Origin: Aedes albopictus
Lineage: Eukaryota > Arthropoda > Insecta > Diptera > Culicidae
DNA length: 64,000 bases
Direction of reading: 5' to 3'
Assembly (NCBI RefSeq): GCF_035046485.1
Contig: NC_085138.1
Location: 58,385,254-58,449,253, forward strand
Shown: positions 32,591 through 43,551 of the stretch, piece after piece
How positions within the stretch are numbered: the first letter of the stretch is position 1
Layout: every line of letters begins with the position of its first letter
Made by a program: the position numbers and the translations under genes
Notes under the pieces: generated by a model
What the model saw: only the letters and a program-made list of their open reading frames with translations
Databases searched by the model: none
What the model was told of the DNA's origin: nothing

Positions 32591-33144
32591 GTTGCCATAG
32601 CTACCGTAATTTTATTACATTTTTTTATACGCAATATTGATTTTGAGTAGGTTCCCCTTTTTTCAGCATAAGAAAGGTACATCAATTGAAAGTGCATAAA
32701 TATTACCTGCATAAAAAGAAGTTTTGGTGTATCAAAGCGTCGTGGCGTAAGTTCAATAAATTAAGTTATCAAAGAATAAAAATAAACAATTAATCTGCTC
32801 CTGCAACTTCAAGCTGGTGAACCGAGAATTATGCACCTATCAGAGCTACGCAATAGCTTGGACGAAAATGTTTTGCGATTTTATGGAAGATCGCTAAAGT
32901 GATATGTATGTATTAACTAGAAAATATCACCCCCAAGCCATTGCATCTTGGTAAGTAATCAGAAGTCTTCCACTGATAACAGAAAAACAAAACTACGAAA
33001 CTCCACCAAGTGGTTATTATTTATTCAAAAACATTCATTTTAGCGTAATTGTACCATAAACATTCCTACCCAAATTCATCAAAACCTCATGCATAATTCA
33101 GCCTCTCTTTTACACAGTGTCTGGATTGCCAGGGCTAATGACTG
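32591..33144. other. No gene recognised
   Basis: AT-rich, apparently single-copy. Confidence 0.4.
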
Positions 33145-34267
33145 CGCCGCACAGTGGCGGGCCTCCATACAAAGGTCGGACAAAACCTCAAATGTTAACC
33201 GAAATGGCTAAAATTCACAAGTTTTGATGATTTTTGTGCCCTAAATCTATTTCTGATATGGAATTTTTCATAAATTTTGATTTTACTATACTAGGGTGGT
33301 TCAAAATTTTAAAATCTACTGATTATGGGAAGCATGTAAAAAGTAATCGATAATAAGCTATTACGATGCGTTTTTGAACGTAGATTTCGATTACCCTTTT
33401 ATTTTGGGGGTTCTTAAATCATGTATTGGTATTGAAATTAACTATAATTGTGTATTTTTGCTGTTAGGGTGGTCCAAAATCTTCAAAACTACATAAATCA
33501 TTAGAAAAATTCGATTACCTACGTTTTCTTTCAATAAATCAATTCTGATACAAACCAATGTTGACTGACACGATGTGGTATATTCTCAGTGACCGTCCAT
33601 GGACCACGTTACGGTTTACGGTGGGCACATGGAGGTAAGTTAACAATTTAAAATGGGGTCAGATAGCCTCATATAGTGAACTGCGTAAAATTTGAACTCC
33701 TTTTTATCAATATCGTTTCAACGACTTCATATGTGCTCGTCCGTGTTTGGGTTGTAGTGTACATTGATCTCTGTTATCACTTGTCGAAGCAACCAAAACA
33801 ATCCTATCTATAAAGAAATGGCAATACATTTTCGCCGTATTAATCGGAGTTGTTTATAACGATCATCAGAGATCGGAAATCATATTGATGAACAGCAGAG
33901 CTCCAATAAATATTTTCAAACACCTTATAACTCTGTTGTCGTTAAGTAGAAATGTGGTCTACGAAATCACGTGAATAACATACAATAAAACATAAGTTTT
34001 TGAAAAAATATATAAGGGGTTTCACTCAAGAGCGTAAAAGTTCGTTTCATAAAATTGCTATTAAAATACCCAAAGATTGCCTTGGTAATCGTGTTGTTGA
34101 CGCGAAAAATATTTAACGTAGCGTTTTACGCCGTTTAGTGAATTCTTTTTATATTTTTTAGATGACAGCTGCTTTGAACTGTAGCAATGTGCGTATAAAG
34201 GAGAAATGCGTACATTTCGATGAATTTGTGTCACTATATATTGAAACTACGATAAAAGTCGTGAATC

Positions 34268-34397
34268 AGACGCGCCAACTTGGTCAAATTATTGGGGGGC
34301 AAAGCCTGATTTTTCTGATTTTTAGTATGGCAAACACCAAAAATCGTTAAATATTGGGGGGGGGAGGTTCCGCCCCCTAATTTGGCGCCTACGTCGT
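34268..34397. repeat. Possible short GC-ended repeat inside the Transib-like element
   Basis: GACGCGCCAACTTGG at the left and an inverse-like CTAATTTGGCGCCTACGTC at the right enclose two G runs. The arms match only partly. Confidence 0.3.
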
Positions 34398-34760
34398 GAA
34401 TAGATTGCTTCCAAGCTTTTTGAGCAATTCAAACGATTAAAATGTATCGAAGAAACGACCAGTTTCCAAGCAATCAGCAATGGTTTGTAGTTGTTGTTAT
34501 GTGTTTTTCACAATAATTGTTTTTTTTTGCCTTTAATTTTATGGTTAAAAGAGTTAGTTGTGTTTGGTGAAGCAACACCATCTTAAACAATCGGGATGTA
34601 GATAGTCTCTAAGTAAATAATAGCTTAATCATTCTTAGTCATCGCTCCCCTCTCCTCCAGCTCAATGTTTTTTGACTGAAACACCCATCTCGTTGTGATT
34701 TTCTGTCAAAAAATAAAACAATATTGACAAAAAAAAATAAAATAAAAAAATGTCAGACTA

Positions 34761-35718
34761 AGGAGTGTATCGTAAAGTAGTTGAAAATGTTTAAAATAGC
34801 CTCAAAAATAGTTTAATGCAACTTTTAAGTAATTTTATTTTTGGAGATACTGTATAAATCCTTGAAAAAAGAAATGGCTTTTATGATTTTCTAAAAATGT
34901 TCTTTCAACTGTGTTTTTAACCTAGATTACTGAACGCATGTTTTTAAATTTTTGCACACCTTCTAAAAAATTGAAATTGCGAAAAAAGTTCGATAATGTT
35001 CGAAAATTGTTAACTTTTTTGTACAAACATAATAAGCTCCAGAATCCTCATGATGTAGGCAAATTATTTTTTTCAAGAAAAATCTTCACTGCATTTAAGC
35101 GCAATTCTTTAAAATGAAAAAAGGCCGTTTTTGAGGAACCCCTTTTTTCTATGCTCCTCTAAATCATGTTTACGCAAATAAAAAATACATTAAATGAAAA
35201 ATTCGCATTTTTTAAATAGGGTATGTTTTTTTAATTTATGGACGAGTAAGTTAGAGCAAAAAATAGAATTTTATAACCTTTTAAGATATTAAAAGCAGAA
35301 CTTCAAAGTTTGACCAAAAATTAGACGTTTTTTGGAGTGGACCATTTTGTAGATATAGGAGATTTTTCTATCGAAAATATGAATTTTAAAAGTCGGTGTT
35401 GCATGATATGTTATGTGTACATAACTGTTAACAAGCTTCAATATTTTCCAGATTTTTTATCGTACAAATTTTATTCGCTACAGATTATTGAAATGTTGAA
35501 AAATCTTAACAAAATTGCATTTTGTGCAGATTTTTATTTTGTGAGGTGTATTCATTTAACCATATTTTCAATAATACTAAACATTTTCCAATTTTTTCCA
35601 AGCTGTTTTAAACTTAACTATATTGCGAAGATTTCATAGAAGAACCGAAATGAAAAGACCAACCCAGCTTCGAGATAGAGCATTCTGAACATTTTCAACT
35701 ACTTTCCGATACACTCCT
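34761..35718. mobile_element. 958-bp TA-flanked element nested in Transib
   Basis: Ends AGGAGTGTATCGTAAAGTAG and the inverse of AGGAGTGTATCGGAAAGTAG, continuing TTGAAAATG on both sides; TA at 34759-34760 and 35719-35720. The interior is about 70% A+T by eye. A 100-codon Phe/Ile/Tyr-rich frame (35337-35639) is probably a by-product of composition. Non-autonomous Tc1/mariner-like. Confidence 0.85.
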
Positions 35719-36434
35719 TATGACCATCACGTTATAAATCAACCCCCCCCAATTCCACTCCCCCTCCCCCTATCACCACGTACCTAAGTGAAGGCCTCTT
35801 ACTAGGATGAGGATTACCTAAAGTCAATTTGAATTATGTGAAAATAAAATATAAACTACAAACAATATCACTTCCTCCGCAATCATGCGGCTCCATTGTG
35901 ACCTGATATAAAAAAATCGTGCTTAGCGCAAAAATGCGCAAACGGTGACCTATATAGCCAAAAACTAGACAAAATTGCACGTCAGATCCGTGATACGGCG
36001 TCGTTTTCTGATGTTTCCTAAACAAGTACTAGATCTCTTTAATACGAAGTTTTTCTTAAAAATTTCATAAAAGTCAATATTTTTGCATGTTGCAAAAACA
36101 TAATAATTTTGTGATTAGATTCCAAACAAACCCTGAAATGTAATGGTTATTTATACCCAAAAACACCAATAATATTGTCACATTTTCCAAATTTTCCTAA
36201 GTTTAACAACGAGCTCATGAAGAAAGCTCATAAAATAGAGGCAAAAAATTCTAGTAAAGTACCACACAAAACCTCAACTTTGAAAAAATCTACAAGACTC
36301 AATTTTTGACCAAATGACTTGAAAATTTGGGGTTTTCTTAGTTGAAGTATCTATAATGGAAGAAAAATATTAGAAAAATAAAAAATTGAAGTCGATTTTT
36401 GAGGTTTTGTCCGGCTTCCGGCCACTGTGCGCCG

Positions 36435-36689
36435 TACCTATCACGATTCGATTATTATTATAACGCTTGGTCCTCTCGGAACCCTCGGCATTCGTGTGTA
36501 ACCGACTGTAGTAAGTAGGTACGTCCCAATCATTGCATCAGCCCGGCAGGAGGACATGTTTGCGGGTGCTTTTGAAATTAATTGATTCCATCATACAGAA
36601 CATGTTATAGTCCCTGGGGAGAGCCTCGTACGTTGCTGTACCGGAGTGCTTTGGTGAATGGTGACCGATTCCGCAGTAGGTAGGTATGG
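36435..36689. other. Non-repetitive spacer
   Basis: Balanced base composition, no terminal repeats and no long frame. Confidence 0.4.
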
Positions 36690-36697
36690 GATTTTAT

Positions 36698-37543
36698 CAG
36701 CCTCCTGTCACGCGGCCATGTTTTTGAGGTCAGCATCAAAATCCAGGAACGATAATTGACTGTGGCTGAATCATATCAATAACAATTATAAGTTTTATGG
36801 AAACTTTATTCCCGTGACGAAGACGAGCTGATACTATTACGACTTCATTTTTAAATAAATAATTGCGAAATTAAAAATCATGTGTTGCTTAAACTAACGA
36901 TTTTAAAAGGTGAAAAAAAAAATTGGTTGTGAAAAAAAGTTTCGCCGCTTTTGATTTTTGCTCCTGGAATCATGTTTGTTTACAAACTTTACGCTGTCAT
37001 GGGGAACCAAGCCGCCGAGCCGCCGCTATTGTGTTCAACGAGGCGGCTTGAAGTGGGAACCAGAGATGTTGGCTCGTTATTTTACTGTGGGGCAGTATTG
37101 CGGTGACAGGCAGCCTCCTGTCACCGCAATACTGCCCCACAGTAAAATAACGAGCCAACATCTCTGGTTCCCACTTCAAGCCGCCTCGTTGAACACAATA
37201 GCGGCGGCTCGGCGGCTTGGTTCCCCATGACAGCGTAAAGTTTGTAAACAAACATGATTCCAGGAGCAAAAATCAAAAGCGGCGAAACTTTTTTTCACAA
37301 CCAATTTTTTTTTTCACCTTTTAAAATCGTTAGTTTAAGCAACACATGATTTTTAATTTCGCAATTATTTATTTAAAAATGAAGTCGTAATAGTATCAGC
37401 TCGTCTTCGTCACGGGAATAAAGTTTCCATAAAACTTATAATTGTTATTGATATGATTCAGCCACAGTCAATTATCGTTCCTGGATTTTGATGCTGACCT
37501 CAAAAACATGGCCGCGTGACAGGAGGCTGGTGACAGGAGGCTG
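36698..37543. mobile_element. Palindromic hAT-like element (head-to-head dimer)
   Basis: 8-bp duplications GATTTTAT lie at 36690-36697 and 37544-37551, and termini are CAG...CTG. Bases 36698-37529 form an almost perfect palindrome centred between 37113 and 37114: about 416-base arms, with only two unpaired positions next to the axis as far as I can check. The terminal phrase CAGCCTCCTGTCAC is found at the left end, at the centre (37111-37124) and twice in inverse at the right end (37516-37529 and 37530-37543). Two 90-codon frames on opposite strands are mirror images and not genes. The 8-bp duplication and CAG ends fit hAT. Confidence 0.8.
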
Positions 37544-37551
37544 GATTTTAT

Positions 37552-38699
37552 GCAGTCAGTCGAGGAGCTTGGTAGCAGGTGTACGTGGTAAATTGAATCT
37601 ACCAATCGTATCGGTTTTGTCGTCAGCCACCCGCGCTTGTTTTGTCGCATTGTATTATTGCTCAATGAGCGCGGAAATATTGGAGGGTGCGTCGCATCAT
37701 CTATTGTTCAATTTGTGTGCTCGGCGCTCGGGACGTTGTACTCGAAGGGACGGAACATTCTAAATATGTTTTGTTTTCATTAAAATAATTTTAACCCTAT
37801 ACTGCTATATCTCAGCTTTTGTTTCAATTATTTAGATAGCGTTCTAAGAATTCATTGTCGCCTTTACTTCAACGAATTCGAGGGGATTTGCCCTACTGCA
37901 CGACTTAAAACTGAACTAATTGATGGTACAACTTCTGAGGAAACTTTTAGATAGATTTATAAAGATTTGCAAGGTCGACTATGGAAGTTCTCATACTAGC
38001 CAATCATGTTGTTCAATTTCCAATTTAACATAAATTACGTCACGCTTTTAGGGGGAGGAGGGATTTGCATAACGTGACGACCCATACAAAAAATGTTGAG
38101 GTCTCATACAAAAAGTGTGACATAGGGGAGAGGAGGGGGTTTAAAAAGCTAACATATGGATCATGTTGTCGAAAATCAGCGACATATTTTATTGTATAGA
38201 TTCGCCATAGCGAAGCAAATCCATGAGTATAAATCTAAAATTTTCACTCAGATTCGGAGAGCCCAAGCTCAATCCTCGGTACGTCGCGAACATTGAGTGT
38301 AGTAGCATTGCGGGTCACATGTACTACATGCCAATGGAGAATCAAATCCAAACCATATAGTTCCGCGATGTGATTCTCAAATCCTTAGGCACAGTTGTGA
38401 TTGAAGCTGGAGATGACCTGTTCTGGATAATAGTCATTTGCAATGTACTATAAATAGAATTCCACCAGGGGCGAACAGTTCTCCGGTTACAAATTGAATC
38501 AGTCACAACAAGGTAGCATCGCGAATCACGGTTCAAAAACAATCTCAGCATAAATTGCGTTGTTGAGATCGTCTTTCAATTGGATCTAAGCGACAACGTC
38601 AAGCATCGCACGTACTGACGAGTAACAACGCACCAACCGCCGCCGGAAGATGGGAATTATGTAAAACAGTTTGTAGGGCACATTATCTGTGCTGTTTTG
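37552..38699. other. No gene recognised
   Basis: 37560-37770 is GC-richer and single-copy in appearance. 38035-38145 has GTCACGCTTTTAGGGGG and an AGGGGAGAGGAGGGGG run, loosely like the MITE at 13074. Nothing else of note. Confidence 0.4.
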
Positions 38700-38707
38700 C
38701 GTTGTAC

Positions 38708-39136
38708 CAGAGAAAATAGGTAGAGAAGCGAAGAGTGAACAGCCGTCTGAACGGCAACACTTTTTCTGTTTTGATTTCGTAACTCGGATGTTGGCAACTA
38801 CCGAAAAACAGATTAATCCACCTATCGAGAGTAGTGTCTTTCTCGTGTACTGCATTAGAAAATGATTTATGCTGTTGATCTATTAACAAGAAATCATCTA
38901 AAATGTATACCAAAAAGGATCAATTTTCGTTAATTTAAGGAATCAATGTTATTTACAGTAATATCCTTGATATTTAAAAATATTGGTAAAAAAATGTTTC
39001 GAATGATTACAATACTTATCATGAATTATGCGGCAATCGTCAAGGTTTGTTGATTTTGTTCGATAGGATACCAGTTTGACGGTTCGATAAGGTTTTTTTG
39101 GCTTCACACTCTTCGCTTCTCTACCTATTTTCTCTG
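38708..39136. mobile_element. 429-bp hAT-like MITE
   Basis: Perfect TIRs starting CAGAGAAAATAGGTAGAGAA (30 bp in all) and 8-bp duplications CGTTGTAC at 38700-38707 and 39137-39144. The interior is AT-rich without a transposase. The sharp ends suggest a fairly young insertion. Confidence 0.9.
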
Positions 39137-39144
39137 CGTTGTAC

Positions 39145-40952
39145 CATCTTACAGCAGTCTGTAACAGCACACTGACTGGAGGAGTTTCTATAATAAAATA
39201 GCCATTCTACAAAAACACGTGTGAGCAAAGTATATCCAAAGTATACCTTTCGCTTCACAAACCCTTCTTTGGAAAGAGTTGGACGTGAACTGCTGACACC
39301 TTTTCGTCACTTTTCTTTTCCTATCCTATCCATCATGAACTAGAGCAGCTACTAACGAACACCGTCGCCGTACGCCGTAGCAACTTTTCCTCCATCTGTC
39401 AAGCTGTTTATCGATATAAGCTCTTAAGCCGAGTGTTAATTGGATGGCATGGGTCAGAAACATTTTCTTTCGCCCTGGAGACCTAACAAGCAAGCGAAAG
39501 ATGACGAAGATAGAGCACTACAACACTACTGACTGACTACATAGTGGGAAGGAAAGATGACACCCCGTTGTTCGTGTGGTTCGATATAGATTTTTTTTTG
39601 AACCATTTGACTGAGAGATAATTGCAAAGCCACTACTGTCGACGGGCTTCCTTCTCTGAACCAAATCGATCAGGAGATAGATGACGCTATTTTTGTTGAG
39701 CAATAAAATGTTTATTAGTCTAGCAACCGACGACGACGAAGTGGCGACGTATTGATTTTCTTTGTTTTAGTAGAATTCTATAATTTTGAAGTGCAATAAA
39801 TCTCAATCCATAATAGTGATAAACTAGATATAAGTTATGTCCTATGTTTCTACGCTTAGTTCTTCTTTGTGTTTTTTTTTCATCTCGAAAAGGTTTTTAC
39901 CAAATCCAACATGGTCCATAAGAATAACTGCCCGTTTGTAAATTTGAGGTGTGGCTTCGATATACACCAACCCACCAACCGAAATCAGTGAAAATTCAGT
40001 ACATGAATACTAGTCCAAGAACAAATTTTAACATTTTTAAAGCCAAAGCATAGACAAATAGACATCCCAACTAACAATCGCAATCCACAAACAAACATAC
40101 ATGCTGAATTATTGCTTTATAACAGTAATGATAGCTGAACTAAAATTATGCTGTACAATTGTGCATATTACAGTACAAATGCTTTTCAGTTGAAAAAGTA
40201 GCCAATGTTCAACCTTTTGTATCGGTATTAACAATGATAATTTTAAACACTTTTCAAGAGTTTAATAGGTTTTCTGTTCGACTTCCAGTGATTCCTTTAC
40301 AAAATAGTTTAACAAGACATTTTTCTACTTCTTGTTCTGCTTATGTACAAATTAGCACATGTATCTGTATAATTTGTTTTTCACGAGTCATATAAGCGCT
40401 ATCATTTCATCATACTCCGACTCAGAATACAGAATAAGAAACACGTGTTTGTTACTGAACAGCAGCTTTAATGTATTGTTCAGTTGTTATCCATAATGTT
40501 GTGCTAATTCACCACTGCTAAACAGGAGTCGAAGTGTGGTTATTTTTAAACCACGGGAAGTTTATGTTTTGATTTGAGTGTTTCAATTTATCATCTCTAG
40601 GAGGGCGCAGATAAGAAGGCATACGGCTGGCAATCGACGGGTTTCGAGTTTGAATCTTGATTTAGGAAAATTTATTTGTAGTTATTATTTCATAATAGTT
40701 GTTCATAGTCTTAGTGCCAATCATAAACTGTCGTGGAAATTTAATATTTTTGCATTTTTTTAAATTTTTAATCATTTTTGCCGAAGCTGAATAACAGCTT
40801 TACTATATATAAGTATTCAATACTTTTAACAACACACAGTTTAGTTGGTACACAACACTATGCTTTATAATTTCTCCAAATTTATGTGAACAAAACCCGA
40901 GCAAAGGTTGTACTTGAAAATTATCCAAATATTATTTAGCATCATACTGAAT
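39145..40952. other. No gene recognised
   Basis: About 1.8 kb of AT-rich DNA with no terminal repeats. 39290-39560 is the most balanced in composition. Confidence 0.4.
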
Positions 40953-41363
40953 TTATTCGTCATAAACGGGCTTGTTAAATGAGGAGATCGAAGTGTGCTG
41001 TGAAAAAGTGAAGACGTGAAATGTTGCTGCTCTGTCCTGCGGAAAAATCTTAGTTTTTTCCAAAGTTTTTGTAAAGTTTTTGAATTGGCTGTGGGCGAGC
41101 TGGTTTTCAAGACTCCTTTCAAGTTGCTGTGGTAACGGATTATTATACAACACAACGCTCGGAAAGCCACCCCAAGGTTTGCTGACTTCACAAGTGTCAA
41201 GGTTTCGCGACGAATTGTCAAGAATTTCCTGGCAACATTTGCTGAAGCCAGTTAGCATCAACAGGAGTGCAATTACCGAATGATACCCATCAATTGGACA
41301 TGCACAAAAGGGTTTTCCTGCTTTTGGATTGCGCAGATACCGGTGAGTTAGTTCCGGTTGCAT
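40953..41363 (-). CDS. Unassigned 136-codon frame
   Basis: This is among the longest ATG-started frames outside recognisable repeats. It starts at 41363 only 31 bases from a TA-flanked element. Residues about 26-41 are hydrophobic (HSVIALLLMLTGFSK) and are followed by CCQEILDNSS, which could be an internal or mis-started signal peptide. The end is polar (FTFSQHTS, NKPVYDE). The stop TAA overlaps an AATAAA hexamer. A TTTTTCCGCAG at about 41033-41043 on this strand could be a splice acceptor. No family was recognised, and a frame of this length can occur by chance in 64 kb. Confidence 0.2.
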   Translation of the reverse strand: MQPELTHRYLRNPKAGKPFCACPIDGYHSVIALLLMLTGFSKCCQEILDNSSRNLDTCEVSKPWGGFPSVVLYNNPLPQQLERSLENQLAHSQFKNFTKTLEKTKIFPQDRAATFHVFTFSQHTSISSFNKPVYDE

Positions 41364-41394
41364 TATTCTATATTTGAGTCTTACCTATTATATA

Positions 41395-42308
41395 CAAGGG
41401 ATAGACAAAATGATCGGGACAGGCAACTTTTCGAAAAATGTTCAACTAGCTGTAACTTTTCGGAAAGTGCATCAAATATTCTCAAATTTTCACTGTTAGG
41501 TCATCAACTAGATGTGCATCAGTGGACAAAATTTGGAAAAGATTGGGCTATTCTACACGAAATTATTAAGATTCTAGAAATAGGTATAATTATTCGATAG
41601 CCAACTTTGAGGTGTTATATCTCCGGATTCAATGGACCAAATGCAATGAAATTTTGACCATTTAAGACTTATATAATGAGCTCTGAAAAACGTTTGACAC
41701 AACTTAAAATTATTAACAAGAGAAAAAGTTATAAGGATTTTATTTATTTTATGATTTTTTAGTCAATTGGTCTATTTTTAATATTCATCCCAATACTTTT
41801 TCTATTAATTGAAGGCTATGTTGTTACTTTCCTTCAAAACATATTTATATTAAAGACAATGAGAGGGAATTTACATAAACTATAATTAGCTTCTTGAATT
41901 TTGAAACGATGTCGAAGTTTCTGGAAATTTGGTGTTTTATTAGGAAAATAAACTTATCGTAATCATTTTCTTAGGTATAAAGAATTTTAAGTTGTGTCAA
42001 AAGTTTTTCAAAGTTCATTATATAAGTCTTAAATAGTCAAAATTTCATTGCATTCGATTCATTGAATCCGGATATATAAAAGCTCAAAGTTGGCTATCGG
42101 ATAATTATTCCTTTTTTTAGAATCGTTATAACTTCGTGCAGAATAGCCCGATCTTTTCCAAATTTTGTCCACTGATACACAACTAGTTGATCAACTATCA
42201 GTGAAAATTTTAGAATATTTGATGTACGTTTCGAAAAGTTACAGCTAGTTGAACATTTTTTTTAAAAGTAAAAATTTTGCCTGTCCCGATCATTTTGTCT
42301 ATCCCCTG
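41395..42308. mobile_element. 914-bp TA-flanked element with about 350-bp inverted arms
   Basis: Ends CAAGGGATAGACAAAATGAT and the inverse of CAGGGGATAGACAAAATGAT; TA at 41393-41394 and 42309-42310. The arms remain inverted copies inward for about 350 bases (for example AATTTTGTCCACTGAT and TCATTATATAAGTCTTAA) with scattered differences. A transcript through it would fold into a long hairpin, a plausible small-RNA source. Non-autonomous, Tc1/mariner-like by target site. Confidence 0.9.
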
Positions 42309-42310
42309 TA

Positions 42311-42779
42311 CAACGTGTTTGTGTTTGGAGTGCCGAGCCATTTCGGCTGCTGTTTTGGTTGCTTTTTTGCTGTAACTTCGGTCAGCCAGTTAACTGAATT
42401 GACTTTAATTTTTGAACAAGACTAGATACTACGTATCTCGCTGCGTTCAAAAAATTTTGTCAATTGATTGAAAATTGACTGAGTTATAGCGGAAGGGTGC
42501 TCAAAACGGAGTCCCTGACGAGATGGCAACAGTACAGCCTTGTACAACAGTATTTTACAAACACAAAATAATTACCATTTTGCTTTACAGGGTCAATACA
42601 GGTAATTTTTTAAAATATTCACATAATCAATTATATTTTCACATATTGCTCAACCATATAACAATAAACCTATCGGAGTGTTTGGTACGGTATGTCCACG
42701 CATCCTTCCTCCCCTGTAGATTCTAGAAGTGCTTCGATTTTTATAATTTATTATTAAAATCTAGACAGTTCTAGAATTA
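42311..42779. other. No gene recognised
   Basis: AT-rich, no repeat identified. Confidence 0.4.
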
Positions 42780-42957
42780 TCTTTGCGGTAAACACGACGC
42801 AGTAGGCCTGGCCGCTTTGATGCTTGTGTCATATTTTTGATATGCCGCAAGCATCAATACTGACAAGAAAAATTTTTGGGCGTAATCTAACCCAAAAATT
42901 TTCCAGGATGCTTTCTTGTACTGGCTGCGTCTGTGTTAGATTAGATTAGATTAGATA
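42780..42957 (+). mobile_element. 3' end of a retroelement with (TTAGA)n tail
   Basis: A GC-richer block (ACGACGCAGTAGGCCTGGCC ... GGCTGCGTCTG) ends in five TTAGA units (about 42936-42957). Short tandem tails of this kind are common at 3' ends of some non-LTR elements and SINEs. The family was not identified. Confidence 0.45.
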
Positions 42958-43550
42958 AAGGTGCTTGTTAAATGAGTGATTGTTAGTTGGGATAACACTG
43001 GCAAAATTTCCATCGGCCACACGTTTAACGATCATTGTGGCCTTCACAACCAGAGGTACACGCTAGGGTACACGCATCGTTTTTCTTTACGTTTGACGTT
43101 TCAAACTAGCTCCTGTTGATGTTGTTGCACATCGCAGTGTTTCGTGGAACATGACCACCAGGTGATCGTTAGTTAGTTCTGGATGTTACGTCTGTGGACA
43201 AGGTTTGAATATTGAACCGGAGAAAAATCCAGGAGTCTCTGCGAATCGTTTATTGCGAAAAAAGCCCAAAATGTCATTCCATATTGACCAGAGGATGAAT
43301 TTTACGAACATTACTGCTTAGAGAAGCACAAACAAAACAAACTGACTCGTAAATAACTGGAACAGCATCGGTAGCTCTGACCAATTTACAGGTTAACAAG
43401 AAACTTGCTGCTTTGCTTTTCAGGAACATCGGAGATTTAGGGGAACAATAGTTCTGCTTAAGGGCGGAAGATCGCGCGTTTATCTTTCTCAAAATTATTG
43501 TCGCGCTTATCTTAGATTCTCAGCAAGCTGCGTTCGAAACGCGCAAGCCT
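42958..43550. other. No gene recognised
   Basis: Apparently single-copy. GCGCG-containing phrases at 43470-43560 may belong to the fold-back that follows. Confidence 0.35.
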
Positions 43551-43551
43551 C

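Larger units (their letters stand above)
33150..36429. mobile_element. Transib-like DNA element with RSS-like ends
   Basis: The element starts CACAGTG (33150-33156) and ends with its inverse (36423-36429). It is flanked by 5-bp duplications CGCCG at 33145-33149 and 36430-36434. A CACWRTG start and 5-bp GC-rich duplications are signatures of Transib, the superfamily whose transposase is related to RAG1. At the left end a 23-base spacer separates CACAGTG from ACAAAACCT (33180-33188). At the right end a 12-base spacer separates CACAGTG from the same ACAAAACCT (36402-36410, minus strand). The 3,280-bp interior is AT-rich with no frame resembling transposase. A 958-bp TA element is nested inside, leaving about 2.3 kb of original DNA. 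It is non-autonomous or decayed. Confidence 0.75.

Noticed and set aside
36958..37269. Two 90-codon frames with the same protein on opposite strands
   Set aside because: They are mirror images produced by the palindromic hAT-like element.
40580..40680. tRNA-like B box near GGGTTTCGAGTTTGAATC
   Set aside because: No A box at the right distance and no acceptor pairing.
42936..42957. (TTAGA)n as telomere-like repeat
   Set aside because: The insect telomere unit is TTAGG, mosquitoes lack it, and this short run ends a retroelement-like block.
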